In this document: positions 1-4,906 of the stretch, in pieces
How the letters are laid out: each line of letters starts with the position of its first letter
Position numbering within the stretch: the first letter of the stretch is position 1
Made by a program: the position numbers and the translations under genes
The notes under the pieces: generated by a model
Databases searched by the model: none
What the model was told of the DNA's origin: nothing
The model's input: the letters and a program-made list of their open reading frames with translations, nothing else
Assembly (NCBI GenBank): GCA_020846515.1
Contig: JADLDX010000283.1
Location: forward strand, 1 to 7,204
Source: Pirellulaceae bacterium
GTDB lineage: Bacteria > Planctomycetota > Planctomycetia > Pirellulales > Pirellulaceae
Length of the DNA: 7,204 bases
Direction: 5' to 3'

Positions 1-936
1 CCATTTCATTTCACCTAAGAAGACATAGACACCAATCGAATATTTGCCACCTTTGCTTTCGCAATCCGTTTTTTGTGCTTGGATCACTTCAGCCAGCTTC
101 GGGTTTTTGGCTATCTCTGGCTGGATGTCAACCACATGTCGGTTGGTCACAATTCCGCCTTCTTTGGTAACTACAAAACAGGTACCGGAGCTCAGAGGGG
201 TCAAATCAATCACGCGCGAGCCAAGGGTACATCTGGTACACAGATAAACCAGTCCCGTCGCGTTGGTCAGCCGTTCCTCCATCGCTTCAGTCAACGTGGC
301 GTCTGCCGACGCCCCCTTGCTGCCCGCCTTTCGCGACTTGCTATTTGAGCTGGCTAATGTCTGTTTGGAATCCGGTTTACTGACGTTGCTAACTTCGCCT
401 GACTCGCTGCCGACCTCCCTCGCGCCACTAGCATCGGCAAAACCACCGGTCAGATAAACCACATAGCCAGCCGTGCCGACCAATGCCAGTGACAAACAGG
501 TCACCAAAGCAATTGGCAGCGCCAGACCACGCGATTTTTTCTGGGGACTGAGTTTTAAGAAATCCACTTGCCCAGCCGCGGTCCAACTTGAATACCCAGG
601 ACCGTAAATCAAAGTTCGGCTGGTGATCTGTCCCGCAGCTGCTAACTGCCCCAGGTGCTGCCGAGACATCGGTCCAACCGATTCGCCTTTGGGCGATGAG
701 AAGTACCAGGCGTCCTGCGTGGTCGTCGGGGTTATGGCTGGTTTCGCCGGACTCTCGACGGCCGGCTCAACACCTTTTCCCTCCCACTGCTGGAAAAGTG
801 TTCCCGCTGGTTCCCAAACTCGCTGATCTTGTGAAACCTGATGCACGGAAGACAGCTCGCCGCGTTTCCGGAGCAGCTTTAACTGATCTTCAGTAAATGG
901 ACCGCGCAGACGAGAACCGATGCGGACGTACCACAT
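1..936 (-). CDS. GYF_2-domain membrane protein with trypsin/HtrA-like serine protease domain (3' end missing)
   Basis: The reading frame runs from ATG at 936 to the left edge without a stop, giving 312 visible residues; the C-terminus is outside the window. Residues 1-50 form a GYF_2-like module (MWYVRIG start, RGPFTEDQL, later WEPAGTLF). Residues 76-126 form a second, more typical one (WYFSSPKGE, VGPMSRQHL, AGQITSRTLIYG, SSWTAAGQV). Residues about 138-161 are a strong membrane span preceded by KKSR, which suggests a cytoplasmic N-terminus. A Ser/Lys/Ala-rich linker (about 165-212) follows. Residues 226-270 then match the start of a trypsin/HtrA-type fold: SSGTCFVVTKEGGIVTNRHVVD, in two parts SSGTCFVVTKEG and GIVTNRHVVD, with H267 as the expected catalytic histidine. 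The catalytic Asp and Ser would lie beyond the edge, so activity cannot be judged. An in-frame TAA at 966-964 shortly upstream supports the ATG at 936. There is no clear ribosome binding site. It lies 11 bp after the stop of the preceding GYF_2 gene and is probably cotranscribed with it. Inference: a cytoplasmic GYF sensor or adaptor coupled to an extracytoplasmic protease. Confidence 0.88.
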   Translation of the reverse strand, partial: MWYVRIGSRLRGPFTEDQLKLLRKRGELSSVHQVSQDQRVWEPAGTLFQQWEGKGVEPAVESPAKPAITPTTTQDAWYFSSPKGESVGPMSRQHLGQLAAAGQITSRTLIYGPGYSSWTAAGQVDFLKLSPQKKSRGLALPIALVTCLSLALVGTAGYVVYLTGGFADASGAREVGSESGEVSNVSKPDSKQTLASSNSKSRKAGSKGASADATLTEAMEERLTNATGLVYLCTRCTLGSRVIDLTPLSSGTCFVVTKEGGIVTNRHVVDIQPEIAKNPKLAEVIQAQKTDCESKGGKYSIGVYVFLGEMKW

Positions 937-947
937 GGAATAACTTT

Positions 948-1877
948 CTATATGGTGCCTGGCTTAACCAGGAGCGATGAGGGGGCGTACGTGAACTGTT
1001 CATCATCCCCTTTGGGTTGTAGTTGCCAGGCTACGATCAGCGCCAGCATACCAACCAGGGTGGCGATGGTCCACAATAAACAAGCGAGCGTCAATGTCGG
1101 CCATAAATGCCTTTGTCCGACTACGGCCGCATTCACTTCGGCGGCTTCGTTACGGAATTTTATGGCTGTCAGCAGACCGGCATATTTGTTGAGTCGAACG
1201 AAAAAGTATAGCCCAACCGCAAATGACAATAGTTGACCACCGGCTGCGATGACCGCTGCCAATTTCACTGGGACATTCAGTTCGCTAACGACGGCGTACA
1301 AAAACAAACCTGTGATGACAAACAGCGTTATCGTAGAAACGATCAATCCCAGGATCGATAAGAAATTCAGCCAGTTGCGAGCGGACAATAACAATTGTCC
1401 AATCGACTGAACCGTTACCTCGCCTGTTTCCGATGGGCCAGTCGCACCACTCGGATTACTCACCTGGTTGGTACCCATGAACCATTGTGGCCGAATGAGG
1501 ACGGCGTCTTGCCAGGCACCTAACTCCTGGTTCCACATCTGTGTTGAAGGTTGAATTGTACCTGCGGCGATCATTTGCTTGATTTGCGGTTCGTCGAATG
1601 CTTTGTCGGCCTGGTCATCAACGTTGACAAACCAACTTTCATAAGCGGGCGTGACTGGTTGAACCGCGACTGGGTTGGCCTTAACGCTTGTCGTTTGAAC
1701 TGGCGGAAAAAAGGTCGTGAACTCACTCGCTTTGGTCCAGTTTACGGCATCGCTGGACATATCTTGATCGCGAGTGATCTGTCCACGCGCCACCAGTTCA
1801 ACGACTTTTTCGTGTGCCAACGGTCCCAAGACGCGGCCTTTAAAGCGAATGTAAATGCGTTCGTAGACTACGCTCAC
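948..1877 (-). CDS. Tandem GYF_2-like domain protein with three membrane spans
   Basis: This gene encodes 309 residues, from GTG at 1877 to TAG at 950-948. Residues 6-58 form a GYF_2-like module (ERIYIRFKGRVLGPLAHEKV, then ARGQIT and VNWTKASEF). Residues 80-132 form a second, divergent one (SWFVNVDD, EPQIKQMIAAGTIQPSTQMW, AWQDAVLI) that lacks the usual Gly-Pro pair. Hydrophobic spans lie at about 171-197, 204-227 and 260-285, with a short charged loop (RFxxR-like, 229-258) before the last. The start choice matters: the frame stays open upstream to 2096, but that extension would overlap the preceding gene by about 200 bases, is low-complexity out-of-frame translation, and contains nothing domain-like. 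The GTG lies just before the first GYF_2 strand and has AAGGA and GGAA upstream. The membrane part vaguely resembles small DUF5362-like multispan proteins, which is a weak impression. GYF domains generally bind proline-rich peptides; for bacterial GYF_2 the ligand is mostly unknown. Likely role: a membrane adaptor that works with the GYF_2 protease encoded next. Confidence 0.85.
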   Translation of the reverse strand: MSVVYERIYIRFKGRVLGPLAHEKVVELVARGQITRDQDMSSDAVNWTKASEFTTFFPPVQTTSVKANPVAVQPVTPAYESWFVNVDDQADKAFDEPQIKQMIAAGTIQPSTQMWNQELGAWQDAVLIRPQWFMGTNQVSNPSGATGPSETGEVTVQSIGQLLLSARNWLNFLSILGLIVSTITLFVITGLFLYAVVSELNVPVKLAAVIAAGGQLLSFAVGLYFFVRLNKYAGLLTAIKFRNEAAEVNAAVVGQRHLWPTLTLACLLWTIATLVGMLALIVAWQLQPKGDDEQFTYAPSSLLVKPGTI

Positions 1878-1882
1878 TATCG

Positions 1883-1893
1883 TTCCAGTCCTT
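1883..1893 (-). promoter_or_regulatory. Probable ribosome binding site for the GTG-start GYF_2 gene
   Basis: Reading on the minus strand, AAGGA (1893-1889) overlaps the TAA stop of the preceding gene and lies 11 nt before GTG at 1877. A second purine run, GGAA (1886-1883), lies 5 nt before it. This is the only Shine-Dalgarno-like site I see in front of a gene in this window. Its overlap with the stop codon would suit translational coupling. It supports GTG at 1877 over the upstream extension. Confidence 0.5.
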
Positions 1894-4837
1894 ATTTTGC
1901 CGCAGGAGTTGATGTCGTCTTCGCAGTGGGTGAATTCGGAGCAGCCAGCCAGTAAAGGGGGCGACCGACCAGCAGTTTGTCTGGTGACCCATCCAAGGTG
2001 GTTTGCTTGTTGCGAATAAAGCCAATTTTTGTCAGCTGCCCAACGCCCTGACTCTTGTTGGTTGGTACCACCGTGAACAATTCCCCATCCTGCCAATCGG
2101 GCTTGGCCAACCAGGCTTCTAAACTGTCACTGTTATCGCGCATGATCGCACCAACCCAAGTAAACTTTGTCCGAGCAGCGCCGGCCAGGCGAGCCATGAA
2201 CGCACCCTGGTCTACTCGCGCCTTTTGAACACCTTGCGTGAGGGCGAGCTTGAGATCGGGCGACAGTTCATAGTTGGCTTCGGCTGGTACAAACCAATAG
2301 TCGCGTTTCTCTCGCGTATCTCCTAACAGTTTCTCAGCCGGTGCCAGGACATCCTTCAGGTACATGCTGCCTTCGCCCGCCGCTTTGATGACGGCTTCCA
2401 ATAGAAACTCTTTCAAGTTGGCATCTAGCTTCTTGTCCCCAATGACCATGCCCATCGCAAAGATCATCTGGTTATCCCAGTTGTCGAGAAAATCCTTGCG
2501 ATGAAAGAGCTCGCCTAGTTTACGGACGGAGGCTCTTGGTTCTTCATGGAACGTCACCACGCCCTTAAATTCGATCTCTTCGCTTTGCAGCGTCTCGTTG
2601 ATAATGACCGGCAAAGTGATCTTGGAGTATTCCGTCAATTTACTAATAGCCAGCGCATTACGGGCCCTAGATTGTTGATCCATAAAGTATCGTTTGCCCG
2701 CTTTGCCGGGTGCGATCAGCGTTACAAGCTGCGCCAATTGGTTGGCATTGACCGCGTTGACATCGGCTGGGTTCACGGCAAATTGTTCGACCAGACCTTT
2801 CAAGATCATGGTACGCGTGTCGCTGGCGGCGGCGATCTGCTCTAGTTCGTCAACCACGCTCGCACCGGGAAGACCCGACAGATTTTTATGGATCGTTTTT
2901 AGGGTCGCAGCTACGTTGCGCAATTCATCGCTGGACAGTCCCCCTTCGCCGGCAGCAATAACCGCTGCGCACCATGCGTTCCAGTCATCGACGTTTCGCC
3001 ACATGGCTTGTTCGGACAACGCCTCCGAGAAAGCGCGAGCCAGCTTGTCTCCGGGCAAACGATCAGCGTAATCTTTCATCTCCGTGGTGAAGGCGAACAG
3101 CGTCGCTGCGCCGCGCAGGCCACGCATCGAGCGCTGTCGCAATGATATTTCGTCTCGCCGCTTCCGGGCGTTATCTTTAATCGACGCTGCTCGCTCCAAA
3201 GCGGGACGCACCAGCGTGGCCGTGCTCAAGGCTTTTGGAAAATCGCCCGGTAACTTGTTGAGATCGATGACGATCGAATCAATTTCAGAGTCCTGGATTT
3301 CATCCAGCGGCAAAGCTTCAATCGCGAGCAGCTTGGATTCAAAGTTCGTCACAGCTTTCTTGACCGAAGCGGTTTGAATGTCGCTGACTGAGCGTTCATA
3401 GCTCTCCAAATTGGCGCGCACGCGTTTGATGCGAATCACTTCATCGGGTGCTTTCGCCTCCTTTTCCGCCAAGATGACTTTATTGATATCGATGGCGGAA
3501 TGATCGTCCTGGTCCGCGTCGGCAATTAACGCTTCAACTCGCTGACGTCGTTCGTTTTCGGCCGCCTGTTTCGATTTGAGGCTTTCGACCAAAGCAATCA
3601 CTTCGGCGGCTTTCGAGACCGACGAACCACTGTCGGAGAGTTGCTTAATGACTCCTTCGGCAGCAGTGAAATCTTGACTGTCGATGAAACCTTGCAGTTG
3701 GGCGACCGTGTCGCTGACGGCTTGTCGCTGCGAGCGATTCCATTGCCACAGACCGAAAACCACTAACAGGGTAACAGCCGTGGTCGCTACGCCCACAAAA
3801 TACATTTGCGTTCGTCGAAGCGAATGCTGTTTCAGTTGGGCAATCTTGGTCTCGTAACGCTGTTCCAAGATTGGATCGATGCCCATCTGCATCGACGCCA
3901 CGTCGTAGTACGCGCGCTCTAGGTCCGCCAACGACGCTTTACCTTGCAGCAAGTTTTCCAAGGCGGCTGAATTCAGTTCAAAGATCTGCACTTTTTCGCG
4001 AGCCTGCAAGCACTCGGTTAGCCATTCGATCGCCGGCTCCGCGCGTTGGATCAGCTCTGGTGGCGGTGGGCTGACCATCTGTGTAATATGGGACGTGTAG
4101 GCCTGGTAATGGCCTTCCGCCGCCGTTTCATTACCTTCGCTATACGCGGCATGCAACTTGTCAATCAATCGTTGCAGACGGCCGACCTGCTGTTTGAAGA
4201 CCAATGATGTCGCAGCCCCAGTCGCCTGTTTACACAATTCCTTAGGCGGCGTAATAGCCCAGACCGATCGAGTTAGTTCGGCAGCCAGGTCTTGTACATC
4301 CGCCAGCGACTCAGCATCTATCGCACGGTTGAGCTCAGAAGGTATCTGCTTGAGTCGAATCGTTTCCCATTGCTCCTGGTCTTCGCGCCAAACAGCATTG
4401 ACAGAATCAATTTCTGCCAATCGCCGGAGTACCTTCAATCGCCACGAGAGAGGCGCTTTGCCGATGGCCAACCGGCGATGTTGTCTCAGCAATTCTTCCA
4501 GTGGCTGCTCATCGACGATGGCTTCCTGCAACTGCTGGGCGGCGACACGATCCAAGAGCAGTGGTACGGAGATGCCATAAAACTTGAGGATCTCAAACCA
4601 ATCATCGATTTCCGGAAAGTCCAGTCGAGCGCACCAGTCCAGCAAGTTGGGCTTCATCGACGCGCGCTGGATCGCTTCGCTGCGCAGACCTTTCCGCAAA
4701 AGCTGGATGCATTCGGCCAATCGAGCGTTGGCCTGCTGTGTCTCCTGGCCATACGCTTCCGCTAAAGGCTCAATAGCCTCCATGGTCAACGCATCAGGCT
4801 GATCCAACTGCTTTCGTATTTGATCGGTGATGGACAT
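1892..4837 (-). CDS. Large single-span membrane protein of unknown function, mostly alpha-helical
   Basis: This gene encodes 981 residues, from ATG at 4837 to TAA at 1894-1892. I do not recognise a named family. Residues 1-340 are almost entirely helical, rich in Leu, Glu, Gln and Arg. They include hallmarks such as LLRKGLRSEAI (46-56), NLLDWCARLDFPEIDDW (64-80) and QPLEELLRQHRRLAI (111-125), which suggest TPR-like or other helical solenoid packing. Residues about 346-366 are one membrane span, preceded by RR (341-342) and followed by NRSQRQ. There is no signal peptide, so the N-terminal third is probably cytoplasmic and residues 370-981 extracytoplasmic. Residues 370-500 are charged helices with coiled-coil character. 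Residues 560-880 are further helices with several Trp-containing turns (WRNVDDWNAW, 613-622). The last 90 residues before a Pro/Thr/Ala tail look beta-rich (ELFTVVP, GQLTKIGFI, LLVGRPLYWLAAP). No catalytic motif stands out. It lies between the GAP1-like gene and the GYF_2 gene, so it is likely a structural or scaffold partner in the same complex. No Shine-Dalgarno site precedes the ATG. Confidence 0.9.
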   Translation of the reverse strand: MSITDQIRKQLDQPDALTMEAIEPLAEAYGQETQQANARLAECIQLLRKGLRSEAIQRASMKPNLLDWCARLDFPEIDDWFEILKFYGISVPLLLDRVAAQQLQEAIVDEQPLEELLRQHRRLAIGKAPLSWRLKVLRRLAEIDSVNAVWREDQEQWETIRLKQIPSELNRAIDAESLADVQDLAAELTRSVWAITPPKELCKQATGAATSLVFKQQVGRLQRLIDKLHAAYSEGNETAAEGHYQAYTSHITQMVSPPPPELIQRAEPAIEWLTECLQAREKVQIFELNSAALENLLQGKASLADLERAYYDVASMQMGIDPILEQRYETKIAQLKQHSLRRTQMYFVGVATTAVTLLVVFGLWQWNRSQRQAVSDTVAQLQGFIDSQDFTAAEGVIKQLSDSGSSVSKAAEVIALVESLKSKQAAENERRQRVEALIADADQDDHSAIDINKVILAEKEAKAPDEVIRIKRVRANLESYERSVSDIQTASVKKAVTNFESKLLAIEALPLDEIQDSEIDSIVIDLNKLPGDFPKALSTATLVRPALERAASIKDNARKRRDEISLRQRSMRGLRGAATLFAFTTEMKDYADRLPGDKLARAFSEALSEQAMWRNVDDWNAWCAAVIAAGEGGLSSDELRNVAATLKTIHKNLSGLPGASVVDELEQIAAASDTRTMILKGLVEQFAVNPADVNAVNANQLAQLVTLIAPGKAGKRYFMDQQSRARNALAISKLTEYSKITLPVIINETLQSEEIEFKGVVTFHEEPRASVRKLGELFHRKDFLDNWDNQMIFAMGMVIGDKKLDANLKEFLLEAVIKAAGEGSMYLKDVLAPAEKLLGDTREKRDYWFVPAEANYELSPDLKLALTQGVQKARVDQGAFMARLAGAARTKFTWVGAIMRDNSDSLEAWLAKPDWQDGELFTVVPTNKSQGVGQLTKIGFIRNKQTTLDGSPDKLLVGRPLYWLAAPNSPTAKTTSTPAAK

Positions 4838-4906
4838 AACGATTTTACTAAAACCAACATCAGACGGAATGAAAGCCGCGAAACACTAGGGAGCCTCTGA
4901 AGTGTC
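4838..4906. other. 69-bp intergenic gap, the largest in the cluster; weak hairpin only
   Basis: This gap separates the GAP1-like gene from the 981-residue gene. At 4883-4905 there is a weak imperfect hairpin: ACACT/AGTGT arms with an inner AGG/CCT, a GAG loop and a four-base bulge. It has no trailing T run on the minus strand, so it is not a convincing intrinsic terminator. A TAAAAT on the minus strand, ending 4 nt before the ATG, resembles a -10 box but has no good -35 partner. I see no clear promoter, operator or riboswitch, so readthrough from the upstream gene is the simplest reading. Confidence 0.35.

Noticed and set aside
952..1236. Open frames on the plus strand across the window (for example 952-1236, 1551-1955, 4158-4580)
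   Set aside because: They lie entirely opposite well-supported minus-strand genes and show no domain-like sequence or independent start signals.
1840..2025. Small minus-strand frame of 61 residues overlapping the junction of the 981-residue and GYF_2 genes
   Set aside because: It is out of frame with both real genes, and its composition looks like shadow translation.
4841..4846. TAAAAT (minus strand) as the -10 box of a leaderless promoter for the 981-residue gene
   Set aside because: No -35-like hexamer lies at suitable spacing, and such AT-rich hexamers are common by chance.
4883..4905. Hairpin in the 69-bp gap as a rho-independent terminator
   Set aside because: The stem is short, interrupted and not GC-rich, and no T run follows on the minus strand.
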